A DNA stretch of 64,000 nucleotides, from positions 1-64,000 of the forward strand of contig NZ_BMIK01000012.1 in assembly GCF_014642075.1 (NCBI RefSeq). The letters are read 5' to 3'. The first letter of the stretch is position 1. The number at the start of each line of letters is the position of its first letter. The DNA is from Parapedobacter defluvii. GTDB lineage: Bacteria; Bacteroidota; Bacteroidia; Sphingobacteriales; Sphingobacteriaceae. Positions 27,194-36,575 of this stretch are shown here, in pieces. The notes beneath the pieces were generated by a model. The model saw only the letters and a list, made by a program, of their open reading frames with translations. It did no database searches and was not told where the DNA came from. The position numbers were made by a program, and so were the translations under genes.

Positions 27194-28567
27194 ATGGCGG
27201 CAATACCTACATATCATTATCCGCAGCAAGGCAAGCTGACCGTATTAGGCGCCGGCGAAAGCGGTGTGGGTACCGCCATACTTGCTCAGAAAAAGGGATT
27301 TGACGTATGGGTGTCAGATAGTGGAAAGATTGCTGAACGCTACAAAAAAGAGCTACAGGAGACGGGTATCCGGTATGAAGAAGGCAAGCACAGCGAACAG
27401 GAAATAATCAGCTCAGACTTGGTGGTAAAAAGTCCGGGAATACCGCAAAACGTGCCCATCGTGCAACGGCTTAAAGCCGTAGGTATACCGGTAATTGCTG
27501 AAATCGAATTTGCCGCGCAATATACCGATGCCAGGCTGATTTGCATTACCGGGTCCAATGGAAAATCGACCACGACGATGCTCACCTGGCACCTATTGAA
27601 CCACGCGGGGCTCAATGTCGGACTGGCGGGCAATATCGGCCGGAGTTTCGCTTTACAGGTAGCGCGTGAGCAATACGATTACTACGTGCTGGAATTAAGC
27701 AGTTTTATGTTGGATGATATGGAACATTTCCGTGCCAATGTGGCGGTATTGCTGAACATTACACCCGATCACCTTGACCGATACGATTACAAGCTCGAAA
27801 ATTATGTCGATTCTAAATTCCGGATCATCCGGAACCAACAACCGGAAGACCTGTTTATCTACTGCGCGGACGATCCCGTTACCGTGCAGGGTTTAGAGAA
27901 ACATCATCCAATCGCTAAAATGCTCCCATTCAGTATCGTCAAGCATGTCGAGCCTGGGGCATACCTAACTAGCAACAATGAAATAGTGATTAACATACCA
28001 CATCAAGATACATTTACAATGGATATCAACGAACTTTCGCTTCAGGGCAAACACAACGTGTACAACAATATGGCTTCCGGTTTGGTGGCCAAAGCGCAGG
28101 AACTTCGCAATGCTACCATGAAGGAAAGCATGGGATCGTTTAAGAACATCCCTCACCGCCTTGAATTTGTAGCCTGCATTGCAGGGGTCAATTACATTAA
28201 CGATTCCAAAGCAACCAACGTGAATGCAGTATGGTATGCACTGGAAAGCCTCGCTCCGCAGGTTGTACTGATCATGGGCGGTGTAGATAAAGGCAATGAT
28301 TACGAGATGCTCCGTGACCTGGTACGTACCAAGGTGCGGGCAATCGTCTGCATCGGAAAAGACAATTCGCGGATCTATGACTCGTTGGAGGAAGACGCAC
28401 AAATCATCGTGAACAGCTCCAGCATGCGCGATGCGGTCGAGATCGCTTCCCATCTTGCCCAAAAGGGTGATACTGTGCTGTTGTCGCCTGCCTGTGCAAG
28501 TTTCGACTGGTTTAAGAATTTTGAGGATCGGGGAGAGCAGTTCAAGGAAGCCGTAATGGATTTATAG
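27194..28567 (+). CDS. murD: UDP-MurNAc-alanine:D-glutamate ligase MurD
   Basis: 457 aa Mur ligase adding D-Glu. N-terminal Rossmann fold (LTVLGAGESGVGTAIL), ATP loop CITGSNGKSTTTML, NITPDHLDRYD, the conserved NDSKATNVNA and the C-terminal LLSPACASFDWFKNFEDRG. I use the ATG at 27194; a GTG one codon earlier overlaps the last base of the mraY stop codon, so coupling is likely either way. Confidence 0.96.
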   Translation: MAAIPTYHYPQQGKLTVLGAGESGVGTAILAQKKGFDVWVSDSGKIAERYKKELQETGIRYEEGKHSEQEIISSDLVVKSPGIPQNVPIVQRLKAVGIPVIAEIEFAAQYTDARLICITGSNGKSTTTMLTWHLLNHAGLNVGLAGNIGRSFALQVAREQYDYYVLELSSFMLDDMEHFRANVAVLLNITPDHLDRYDYKLENYVDSKFRIIRNQQPEDLFIYCADDPVTVQGLEKHHPIAKMLPFSIVKHVEPGAYLTSNNEIVINIPHQDTFTMDINELSLQGKHNVYNNMASGLVAKAQELRNATMKESMGSFKNIPHRLEFVACIAGVNYINDSKATNVNAVWYALESLAPQVVLIMGGVDKGNDYEMLRDLVRTKVRAIVCIGKDNSRIYDSLEEDAQIIVNSSSMRDAVEIASHLAQKGDTVLLSPACASFDWFKNFEDRGEQFKEAVMDL

Positions 28568-28616
28568 TAGCCGATAGCTGACAGCCAACAGCTGACAGCC
28601 GATAGCTGATAACTAA
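28568..28616 (+). repeat. AGCTGACAGCC-type repeat cluster, copy 2 of leader repeat
   Basis: Between murD and ftsW. Built from near-repeats of agccgatagctgacagcc and caacagctgacagcc, rich in the CAGCTG palindrome, and ending in gatagctgataacta, which matches the leader before the aldo/keto reductase. No coding capacity or T-tract. Confidence 0.65.
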
Positions 28617-28623
28617 CAAAAAC

Positions 28624-29799
28624 ATGGAAAAGGCATTTTCGAAACTAAAAGGAGACCGCTGGTTATGGATCATTATTATTATCCTGTCGGTTTGGTCGTT
28701 GTTAGCCGTATATAGTTCGGTTGGAACACTGGCTTATAAAGAGGGCAAGGGTACGGAGGTATACCTGATTAAACATACTTTATTGATATTCGGTGGTTTT
28801 GCGCTGATGTATTTTTCACATTTGCTGGACTACCGTTGGTATGCGGGCATTTCCAAAATTCTGATGGCTGTCACCATTCCGCTATTACTATACACACTTA
28901 TTTTCGGAGATACCATCAACGATGCAAACCGTTGGGTGACGATCCCGGTAATCAACCAGACATTCCAGACGTCCGATTTGGCAAAGTTGGCACTCATTAC
29001 GTTTCTCGCCCGGACGCTGACCCGTAAACAGGAAAACATCAAAGACGTAAAAAAAGCGTTCCTGCCCATTATGGGGTCTGTCTGCCTCATCTTTGCATTG
29101 ATAGCCCCAGCCAACCTTTCCACGGCACTGATGCTGTTTGGCGTGAGTGTGTTGTTGTTAATCATCGGTCGTATCAGCATCAAGCAGATCGCTTACGTTT
29201 GCCTGGGGGTTTTTGTATTGTTGGTTTTGGTGGTTTCGCTAGGGCCAAGAAAGCAGACTTATATGTCGCGCGTGCAAACATATATGAGTGGCGAAGCTGC
29301 CGATGACGACAAGTCGTTTCAGTCCGATCATGCCAAGATAGCCATTGCAACCGGCGGATTGTTTGGCAAAGGGCCTGGCAATAGTTCCCAACGGAACGTG
29401 CTGCCTCATCCGTATTCAGATTTTATCTTCGCCATTATTGTTGAAGAATATGGCGCGATTGGCGGCTTCGTGCTGGTATGTCTATACGTAGCCCTCATGT
29501 TCCGGTGTATCCGTATCGTAACGCTTAGTCCCAAGGCTTTCGGTGCCTTACTGGCCGCCGGTTTGGGTTTCAGCCTTACCTTGCAGGCGCTTGGAAATAT
29601 GGCGGTAGCTGTAGGGCTCGGTCCGGTTACGGGAATCCCGTTACCGTTAGTGAGTATGGGGGGGACCTCAATATTGTTTACCAGCGTAGCTTTTGGGATT
29701 ATCTTAAGTGTGAGCCGGAACATTGACGAACTGAAAGAGAAGGGAACGGAACGCACAGCCAGAAAAGTGGTAATTGGCGAAATTCCAGCGATGGGATAA
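28624..29799 (+). CDS. ftsW: Septal peptidoglycan glycosyltransferase FtsW
   Basis: 391 aa SEDS-family membrane protein with about ten hydrophobic segments. Conserved blocks: NRWVTIPVINQTFQTSDLAK, QSDHAKIAIATGGLFGKGPG, then SDFIFAIIVEEYG and PLPLVSMGGTS. Polymerises lipid II at the septum with FtsI. Confidence 0.95.
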   Translation: MEKAFSKLKGDRWLWIIIIILSVWSLLAVYSSVGTLAYKEGKGTEVYLIKHTLLIFGGFALMYFSHLLDYRWYAGISKILMAVTIPLLLYTLIFGDTINDANRWVTIPVINQTFQTSDLAKLALITFLARTLTRKQENIKDVKKAFLPIMGSVCLIFALIAPANLSTALMLFGVSVLLLIIGRISIKQIAYVCLGVFVLLVLVVSLGPRKQTYMSRVQTYMSGEAADDDKSFQSDHAKIAIATGGLFGKGPGNSSQRNVLPHPYSDFIFAIIVEEYGAIGGFVLVCLYVALMFRCIRIVTLSPKAFGALLAAGLGFSLTLQALGNMAVAVGLGPVTGIPLPLVSMGGTSILFTSVAFGIILSVSRNIDELKEKGTERTARKVVIGEIPAMG

Positions 29800-29831
29800 G
29801 TTTGAAGAATAAATAAAATCAGGTAAAAGAC

Positions 29832-30947
29832 ATGGCAAAGCGGATTATCATCAGCGGCGGGGGTACCGGAGGGCATATCTTTCCTGCTATTGCTATTGCC
29901 CATGCAGTGAAACGACTGGCCCCCGATACTCAGTTTCTTTTTGTGGGGGCCAACGGGCGGATGGAAATGGATAAGGTACCTGCAGCAGGATATGAGATCG
30001 TAGGGCTGGACATTCAGGGAATTGATCGGAAATCAATATGGAAAAATCTCACGCTGCCCTTCAAACTTTACAAAAGTATCAGCAAAGCACGGCAGATTGT
30101 CCGGGATTTTAAGCCGGATGTTGCCGTGGGAGTAGGAGGATATGCATCGGGACCGCTGCTTCATACCGCTGCACAAATGGGTATTCCCTGTTTGATTCAG
30201 GAGCAGAATTCCTACGCTGGTGTCACCAATAAGCGTTTGGGAAAGAAGGTTAATAAGATATGCGTCGCTTTTGACGGAATGGAACGGTTCTTTCCCAAGG
30301 AAAAAATTCTATTTACGGGAAATCCAATCCGGCGGGAGTCGGTGGAGATTTATAATAAACGATTCGAGGCGGCCGAATTGCTGAGCCTTTCTCCACACCG
30401 AAAGACCGTTTTGTTAACCGGTGGAAGTTTGGGCGCACGCACGTTAAACGAATGCATGCTGGCTGGCCTTGATAAACTCGTCAACGCAGAGGCACAGGTA
30501 ATTTGGCAATGCGGTGCATATTATTACGACGAGCTGAACCGCGTTGTAGCAGATAGGTATAAAGACCAGGTGAAACTGACGGCCTTCCTTCATCGGATGG
30601 ATTTGGCGTATGCAGCTGCCGATATCATCATTGCGCGGGCAGGCGCAGGCACCATCGCAGAGCTCTGTGTGGTAGGCAAGCCAGCCATTCTGGTGCCTTC
30701 GCCGAATGTCGCCGAAGATCATCAGACCAAAAATGCGCTGGCATTGGTAACTAAAAATGCAGCACTGATGGTGAGCGATGCGGAAGCTCCCCAGAAATTG
30801 ATCGATACGGCGTTGAATCTGTTAAATGACCGGAAACAGGGCGCCATATTGGAGGCGAATATTAAACAACTTGCCATTTTGGATGCAGACGAAGTGATTG
30901 CACGGGAAGTGCTGAAACTGGCGGGAGAACATCACACGAAAAAATAG
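29832..30947 (+). CDS. murG: Lipid II-forming GlcNAc transferase MurG
   Basis: 371 aa peripheral membrane GT28 enzyme. N-terminal GGGTGGHIFPAIAIA, GVGGYASGP, LIQEQNSYAGVTNK, LLTGGSLGA and the UDP-GlcNAc site RAGAGTIAELCVVGKPAIL are present. Adds GlcNAc to lipid I. 32 bp after ftsW, 13 bp before murC. Confidence 0.97.
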   Translation: MAKRIIISGGGTGGHIFPAIAIAHAVKRLAPDTQFLFVGANGRMEMDKVPAAGYEIVGLDIQGIDRKSIWKNLTLPFKLYKSISKARQIVRDFKPDVAVGVGGYASGPLLHTAAQMGIPCLIQEQNSYAGVTNKRLGKKVNKICVAFDGMERFFPKEKILFTGNPIRRESVEIYNKRFEAAELLSLSPHRKTVLLTGGSLGARTLNECMLAGLDKLVNAEAQVIWQCGAYYYDELNRVVADRYKDQVKLTAFLHRMDLAYAAADIIIARAGAGTIAELCVVGKPAILVPSPNVAEDHQTKNALALVTKNAALMVSDAEAPQKLIDTALNLLNDRKQGAILEANIKQLAILDADEVIAREVLKLAGEHHTKK

Positions 30948-30960
30948 GTATAAGACAAAT

Positions 30961-32316
30961 ATGAACGTAGATAACATCAGACAGGTATACCTTATCGGGA
31001 TTGGCGGCATCGGCATGAGTGCCTTGGCACGGTATTTCCGTCACCTGGGCTGTTTGGTGGGAGGGTATGACAAGACGGAAACCATATTGACGAAACAACT
31101 GGTTGCCGAAGGTATCCCCGTTACCTATACCGATGATTTTACATTGGTAGATGATTCCTTCAAGGCTACCGATGAACATACATTGATTATTTATACGCCG
31201 GCGGTCCCAAGTGAATTAGGTATCCTTAATCAATTTCAACAACTGGGACATACCCTATTTAAACGTTCGCAGGTGCTTGGATTGATCAGTCAGAAACGGT
31301 TTACAATAGCCGTGGCAGGTACACATGGCAAAACGACTACTTCTACACTTATTGCACACATCCTGACCGACAGTGGGTATGGATGCGCTGCATTTTTGGG
31401 TGGAATCAGTACCAATTATAACAGCAATGTGCTTTTCTCTGACAGCAAGGTTGTGGTGGTAGAAGCGGATGAATACGATCGGTCATTTCTGACGCTGTAT
31501 CCTGATATTGCCGTGGTGACATCGGCAGATGCAGATCATTTGGACATCTATGGAGATAAAAATCAGCTGCGCGAATCTTTTTCGCTGTTTCTGAATCAAT
31601 TGCACCCAGATGGAATAAGTATTGTAAAAACGGGATTGCCGTTTGAAGCGGATATACGATATGCTGCCGGTATACCAACGGACGCTTATGCCGATCGGAT
31701 TCGTGTGGAAGGAGACGCGTTCTTTTTTGACTACATCGGGCAGGGAGGGAAGTTGGCAAATGTGCATTTGGGAATACCGGGTAAACACAACGTCGAAAAT
31801 GCGGTCGCTGCTATTACGGTCGCGCGGCAATTGGGAATTCCCGATGCGAAGATCGTTCAGGCACTGTCGTCGTTTTCCGGCGTAAAACGTCGTTTTGAAT
31901 ACATTGTAAAGACAGATGATACCATCTATATTGATGATTATGCGCATCATCCCGAAGAATTAAGGGCTTTTCTATCGGCAGTGAGACAACTGTATCCCGA
32001 GAAGAAATTAACAGCGGTTTTCCAACCCCATTTATTCACCCGGACGCGCGACTTTGCAGATGGATTTGCGGAAGTACTTTCCGAGGTGGATACGTTGCTG
32101 CTATTGGAGATTTACCCCGCAAGGGAATTGCCGATAAAGGGCGTCGATTCACGGATGTTGCTTGACAAAATAACGATAACCGATAAACACATTGTAACGC
32201 CAGACAACGTAAAGGATTATGTACGCAAATGCAGGCCGGAACTGCTGGTAACCATTGGGGCGGGAGACATCGATTTATTAGTGGAACCCTTGAAAGCGAT
32301 TTTAAAAGATGCTTAA
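30961..32316 (+). CDS. murC: UDP-MurNAc:L-alanine ligase MurC
   Basis: 451 aa Mur ligase adding L-Ala. N-terminal YLIGIGGIGMSALARYF, ATP loop VAGTHGKTTTSTL, EADEYDRSFL, YIDDYAHHPEELRAFL and FQPHLFTRTRDF are all in place. Overlaps the ftsQ start by 8 bp. It comes late in the cluster, after murG, as in E. coli. Confidence 0.97.
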   Translation: MNVDNIRQVYLIGIGGIGMSALARYFRHLGCLVGGYDKTETILTKQLVAEGIPVTYTDDFTLVDDSFKATDEHTLIIYTPAVPSELGILNQFQQLGHTLFKRSQVLGLISQKRFTIAVAGTHGKTTTSTLIAHILTDSGYGCAAFLGGISTNYNSNVLFSDSKVVVVEADEYDRSFLTLYPDIAVVTSADADHLDIYGDKNQLRESFSLFLNQLHPDGISIVKTGLPFEADIRYAAGIPTDAYADRIRVEGDAFFFDYIGQGGKLANVHLGIPGKHNVENAVAAITVARQLGIPDAKIVQALSSFSGVKRRFEYIVKTDDTIYIDDYAHHPEELRAFLSAVRQLYPEKKLTAVFQPHLFTRTRDFADGFAEVLSEVDTLLLLEIYPARELPIKGVDSRMLLDKITITDKHIVTPDNVKDYVRKCRPELLVTIGAGDIDLLVEPLKAILKDA

Positions 32317-33166
32317 ACAACTCGCATATCAATTCAATTGGCGCGGTTTGCTGTATGCCGTGACGGGGCTTCTTGTATTGGCAGGATTGGTGTTGCTCAT
32401 GGGATTTATCGGCACAAAAAGCAGTGAACAAGGCTGCTCCGACGTACAGGTTGTTGTGTTGGGTAATGAATCATTTATTGAACAGAAGGACATTATGGCA
32501 CTACTGGTTGAAAAGTACGGCGAACTGGTAGGACGTACGTTGGAATCGATTCCCATTCACGAGATGGAAACGGATTTGCGGCAGATTCCATTTGTCTTTT
32601 CCGCTATCGTGACCATTGATATGGATGGCGTATTGACTGTGCGGGTTAAGCAACGGGAAGCTGTGGTACGGGTCATCAATGAAAAAGGACTGGATTTTTA
32701 TATCGATATGCAGGGGCATAAAATGCCTGTGTCACTCAAGTATGTGCCACATGTACCGGTTGTGAATGGATACATTTCCGAGCCTTATAACGGTGCACTT
32801 GATAGTATCGAGAGTCAATTGGTTAAGGATATATTCAAAACGGCGCAATTTATCAGTAATGACAGTATTTGGAATAGCCAGGTGGTACAGCTATACGTCA
32901 ACGAACAGCGCGATATCGAACTCATACCCCGGGTGGGCAACCAGCAGATCATTTTGGGCAATGCAGACTCGCTGGAGCGAAAATTTGATAAATTGAAATT
33001 ATTTTACAGCAAAATCGTACCGAAAACGGGCATCGGAGCGTATAAATCAGTTAATTTAAAATTTGCGGGGCAGCTTGTTTGCGAACGAAGCGAACACTTC
33101 AAACCCGAGGATATCATCGTTCAGGATTCAACACAACAAAATAATAGTAGCAACAATACACAATAG
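32309..33166 (+). CDS. ftsQ: Cell division protein FtsQ/DivIB
   Basis: 285 aa bitopic protein: short basic cytoplasmic start, membrane helix at about 12-32 (GLLYAVTGLLVLAGLVLLMG), then a periplasmic POTRA-like and beta domain (IHEMETDLRQIPFVFSA, then VRVKQREAVVRV). The C-terminus is Asn/Ser/Gln-rich. Connects early divisome proteins to FtsI/FtsW. Confidence 0.9.
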   Translation: MLKQLAYQFNWRGLLYAVTGLLVLAGLVLLMGFIGTKSSEQGCSDVQVVVLGNESFIEQKDIMALLVEKYGELVGRTLESIPIHEMETDLRQIPFVFSAIVTIDMDGVLTVRVKQREAVVRVINEKGLDFYIDMQGHKMPVSLKYVPHVPVVNGYISEPYNGALDSIESQLVKDIFKTAQFISNDSIWNSQVVQLYVNEQRDIELIPRVGNQQIILGNADSLERKFDKLKLFYSKIVPKTGIGAYKSVNLKFAGQLVCERSEHFKPEDIIVQDSTQQNNSSNNTQ

Positions 33167-33170
33167 CGTT

Positions 33171-34517
33171 ATGAAAACCAAAATGAAAACCGAAAGAGAC
33201 TCGCCAATCGTAGTGGGACTTGATATTGGTACCACTAAAATATGCGTCACAGTGGGAAGACGCAGCGGGACGAATAAGATTGAAATCCTTGGCGTGGGTA
33301 AAGCCGAATCATCAGGTGTAAGCCGCGGAGTAGTGGCCAATATCCAAAAGACGGTCAACAGCATTGTCCAAGCCGTGGAAGAGGCGGGGGGGCAATCCAA
33401 TGTGGATGTGAAAGTCGTCAATGTGGGTATCGCCGGACAGCATATTAAAAGTATTCAGCATCGGGGCATTCTTACCCGGAAAGACGACAACGAAATCAGC
33501 CGCTGGGATATTGAACGGTTGATCGAAGACATGTATAAACTCGTGCTGCCTCCGGGTGAGGAAATTATCCATGTGCTTCCACAGGAGTTTACCATAGACA
33601 ATGAGCCGGGTATCAAAGATCCCATCGGGATGGCAGGCCGGCGGATGGAAGCCAATTTCCACATCATTTCAGGACATGTAAGCGCAATCAAGAACATCAA
33701 AAAATGCATCGATAACGCTTCTTTGGAAGTGCAGGATCTTATCCTCGAACCATTGGCATCTTCCGAAGCCGTATTGGATGAGGCCGATAAAGATGCCGGC
33801 GTCGTGTTAGTGGATATCGGTGGAGGGACAACAGACGTTGCGATCTTCCACGAGGGAATTATCCGCCATACCGCAGTAATTCCATTAGGAGGCAACATCG
33901 TAACGGAAGATATCAAACAAGGGTGCGCCGTATTACGTAACCAGGCCGAGTTATTGAAAATCCGGTTCGGCTCAGCATTGGCCGATGAGAATAAGGAGAA
34001 TGAGGTCATCTGCGTGCCGGGACTCCGGGGGCGTGAACCCAAAGAAATTTCTGTAAAAAATCTTGCCTATATTATCCAGGCACGGATGGAGGAGATTATT
34101 GAGCACGTTTATTACGAAATTAAATCTTCGGGATACGAAAATAAACTGATCGGTGGAATTGTCATTACAGGTGGAGGAGCGCAGCTGAAGCACCTCGTGC
34201 AGTTAGTGGAATACATCACCGGCATCGATTGCCGCGTCGGATTCCCCAACGAGCATTTGGCGAAAAACGAAGTGCTGCCTAAAAATGTGTATGACGAGCT
34301 GAAAAGCCCATTGTACGCAACCGGCATCGGCCTGTTAATTAAGGGAATACAAGCAGAAGAAGAGCAGGCTGAGCTGAATGAAAAACCCGGAAGCCAGGTG
34401 TCTGTGAAGGATATTACAGAGAAGGGCTATAAAGAAAAAGGGCTTTTCAAGTGGTTTAAAGACATCATTAAGGACGGAAACGAAATTGATGACGAAAGTT
34501 ATTTAGGCAAGAAATAA
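33171..34517 (+). CDS. ftsA: Cell division protein FtsA
   Basis: 448 aa actin-like ATPase that tethers FtsZ to the membrane. ASKHA blocks: VVGLDIGTTKICVTVG near the start, VVLVDIGGGTTDVAIF, IIRHTAVIPLGGNIVTEDI and GIVITGGGAQLKHL. I chose the ATG at 33171, 4 bp after ftsQ; a longer in-frame start would overlap ftsQ. C-terminal GLFKWFKDIIKDG fits the amphipathic membrane-binding helix. Confidence 0.95.
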   Translation: MKTKMKTERDSPIVVGLDIGTTKICVTVGRRSGTNKIEILGVGKAESSGVSRGVVANIQKTVNSIVQAVEEAGGQSNVDVKVVNVGIAGQHIKSIQHRGILTRKDDNEISRWDIERLIEDMYKLVLPPGEEIIHVLPQEFTIDNEPGIKDPIGMAGRRMEANFHIISGHVSAIKNIKKCIDNASLEVQDLILEPLASSEAVLDEADKDAGVVLVDIGGGTTDVAIFHEGIIRHTAVIPLGGNIVTEDIKQGCAVLRNQAELLKIRFGSALADENKENEVICVPGLRGREPKEISVKNLAYIIQARMEEIIEHVYYEIKSSGYENKLIGGIVITGGGAQLKHLVQLVEYITGIDCRVGFPNEHLAKNEVLPKNVYDELKSPLYATGIGLLIKGIQAEEEQAELNEKPGSQVSVKDITEKGYKEKGLFKWFKDIIKDGNEIDDESYLGKK

Positions 34518-34535
34518 TTTTCAACAATTGCTGTT

Positions 34536-34564
34536 TTTTCCACATTATTAACAATTGTGGAAAA
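34536..34564. promoter_or_regulatory. TTTTCCACA inverted pair upstream of ftsZ
   Basis: Perfect 9-bp arms TTTTCCACA (34536-34544) and TGTGGAAAA (34556-34564), separated by 11 bp, in the 139-bp ftsA-ftsZ gap. The arms resemble DnaA boxes (TTATCCACA). The same word also occurs upstream of mraZ and of the Hc1-like gene. A regulatory role is inference. Confidence 0.5.
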
Positions 34565-34656
34565 CTATTGTGTAAAAAGTGCTATTATTACGCTACGATT
34601 ATAGTGTAGAATTGAGTTTTGTATACCGCTCTGTTCGAGCAAAATACGATTGAGTT

Positions 34657-36354
34657 ATGTCTTTTAAGTTTGAAATGTTAAAGGAACAGTCGGCAATTAT
34701 CAAGGTAATTGGCGTTGGTGGAGGCGGTGGAAATGCAGTCAACCACATGTATAAGCAAGGGATCAGTGGTGTAGATTTCATTGTCTGCAACACAGATGCG
34801 CAAGCACTTGAACTGAGCCCCATTCCCAACAAAGTACAGTTAGGAGCAAGCCTAACAGAAGGGATGGGAGCCGGGGCAGATCCCACCGTAGGGGAGAACT
34901 CAGCCATCGAGAGTATCGAAGATATCAAACGCATGTTGGGCTCGAACACCAAAATGCTGTTTATCACGGCCGGGATGGGTGGCGGTACCGGTACAGGTGC
35001 GAGTCCCGTGTTGGCCAAGGCGGCAAAAGAATTGGGAATCCTTACGGTAGCTATTGTCACCACGCCATTTGCTTTTGAAGGCAAAAGGAGGCGTGTGCAG
35101 GCGGAGGAAGGTTTGGGCGAATTAAGGAAATATGTAGATTCCTATCTGGTTATTTCCAACGACCGGCTCCGGGATATCTTTGGAAACCTCACCATGACAG
35201 CAGCTTTCGCAAAAGCAGATGATATCCTCACTACCGCGGCAAAAGGCATTGCTGAAATTATCACCATTCCCGGGTATGTGAATGTGGATTTCAAGGATGT
35301 ACGGACCGTGATGAACGATAGCGGTGTAGCCATCATGGGCAATGCGGTTGCCGAGGGCGAACAACGGGCATTACGAGCGGTGGAAGGAGCGTTGGCATCG
35401 CCACTCCTGAAGGACAACGAGATCGAAGGCGCACGCTATATTTTGCTTAATATCACTTCCGGCAAGCAGGAAGTAACCATGGATGAGGTGACCATCATTA
35501 CGGATTACATCCAGGATAAAGCGGGTTTATCAGCCGATTTGATCTGGGGTAATTGTATCAATGAATCCTTTGAGAACGAATTGTCGGTAACCATTATCGC
35601 GACCGGTTTCCAAACCTCTGAAGAACGGATAAAGGAAAAGGAAAACGAGCGGATTGAAATTCCCCTTACCCCCGAAGAGTCAAAAGCTCCTTATGTAAAG
35701 CCGATTAATCGCTTTGTTCAACGGGAAACCGCAGCAACCGACAGCGAACCGGTTCTCAAATCCGATGTGGAAGAACACAGCGAACCGAAGTCCACTGTAC
35801 AGCAAGTCGATCTATTCAGCAATCCGGTATCAAAACCCCAGTTGCGGAACAGCACGCCTGATAAGGATGGAATCATCCGTCACACATTGGCCCCCCAAGA
35901 GCAGCAGGCCGAGGAAAAAGAGACAGACGATGGGTACGAGGTGAAAACCACACCGTCTGCTTTTCATTTTGAGTTGCCTTCGGTAGTTGATGACAAGGCA
36001 CCCGAAGTTGACGATACGCCCACCAATGATAAGGATTATCCGGCTGCGGCAGCACCCGCACCGGTAGAATCCACTTACAAGGCGGATGAACATAAAACTC
36101 CGGATTACGTGGAAAAAGAATTGCTCAAAACCAAAGAACGCATTTTACGGCTTAAGGAGCTGAGCATGAAATTGAAATCGGCAAACGGTCTGCAGGAACT
36201 GGAAACGGAACCGGCCTACCGCCGGAAACAGATGGCATTGGACGATGTACCGCACTCATCGGAGTCTCAGGTTTCAAGATTTACGTTATCGACCGATGAG
36301 GGCATTACGGAAATCCGACCAAACAACTCTTTTTTACATGACAATGTAGATTAG
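34657..36354 (+). CDS. ftsZ: Cell division GTPase FtsZ
   Basis: 565 aa tubulin homologue that forms the Z ring. GTP-binding blocks GVGGGGGNAVNHM, NTDAQAL and the tubulin signature GGGTGTGASP (about 108-117) are present; the core ends near residue 325. A long acidic, Pro/Glu/Lys-rich linker (about 330-540) follows, much longer than in E. coli (383 aa total) but usual for Bacteroidota. The conserved C-terminal peptide ends in EIRPNNSFLHDNVD. A terminator follows. Confidence 0.97.
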   Translation: MSFKFEMLKEQSAIIKVIGVGGGGGNAVNHMYKQGISGVDFIVCNTDAQALELSPIPNKVQLGASLTEGMGAGADPTVGENSAIESIEDIKRMLGSNTKMLFITAGMGGGTGTGASPVLAKAAKELGILTVAIVTTPFAFEGKRRRVQAEEGLGELRKYVDSYLVISNDRLRDIFGNLTMTAAFAKADDILTTAAKGIAEIITIPGYVNVDFKDVRTVMNDSGVAIMGNAVAEGEQRALRAVEGALASPLLKDNEIEGARYILLNITSGKQEVTMDEVTIITDYIQDKAGLSADLIWGNCINESFENELSVTIIATGFQTSEERIKEKENERIEIPLTPEESKAPYVKPINRFVQRETAATDSEPVLKSDVEEHSEPKSTVQQVDLFSNPVSKPQLRNSTPDKDGIIRHTLAPQEQQAEEKETDDGYEVKTTPSAFHFELPSVVDDKAPEVDDTPTNDKDYPAAAAPAPVESTYKADEHKTPDYVEKELLKTKERILRLKELSMKLKSANGLQELETEPAYRRKQMALDDVPHSSESQVSRFTLSTDEGITEIRPNNSFLHDNVD

Positions 36355-36382
36355 GCACCGGTTGCCTAGTTGTGAATCATAA

Positions 36383-36428
36383 CTGTTTGGTGGAAGTTCG
36401 TTAGAATGGAACACCAAGCAGTTTTTTT
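36383..36428 (+). terminator. Rho-independent terminator after ftsZ
   Basis: Stem CTGTTTGGTG (36383-36392) with CACCAAGCAG (36412-36421), one mismatch, followed by seven T. It ends the division cluster transcript. Confidence 0.75.
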
Positions 36429-36506
36429 ATACCCATTACGGATAGCAGTTATGTAAATTTAGTGTAAACAACCGGGGTGTATGCCAACAGTTATGAACGC
36501 CTTGTA

Positions 36507-36537
36507 TTGGTAACATTTGATTTAAAGTTTATCTTTG
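36507..36537 (+). promoter_or_regulatory. Promoter of the alpha-oxoamine synthase gene
   Basis: TTG at 36507-36509, 20 bp, TATCTTTG at 36530-36537; full match to the Bacteroidota consensus, about 39 bp before the TTG start. Confidence 0.65.
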
Positions 36538-36575
36538 CAACAATTTTTTTGTACAAATTATATTGAAACACGATA

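Noticed and set aside
34536-34564. Replication origin at the TTTTCCACA pair
   Set aside because: Only two boxes, and the site lies between ftsA and ftsZ with no A+T-rich unwinding region of useful length.
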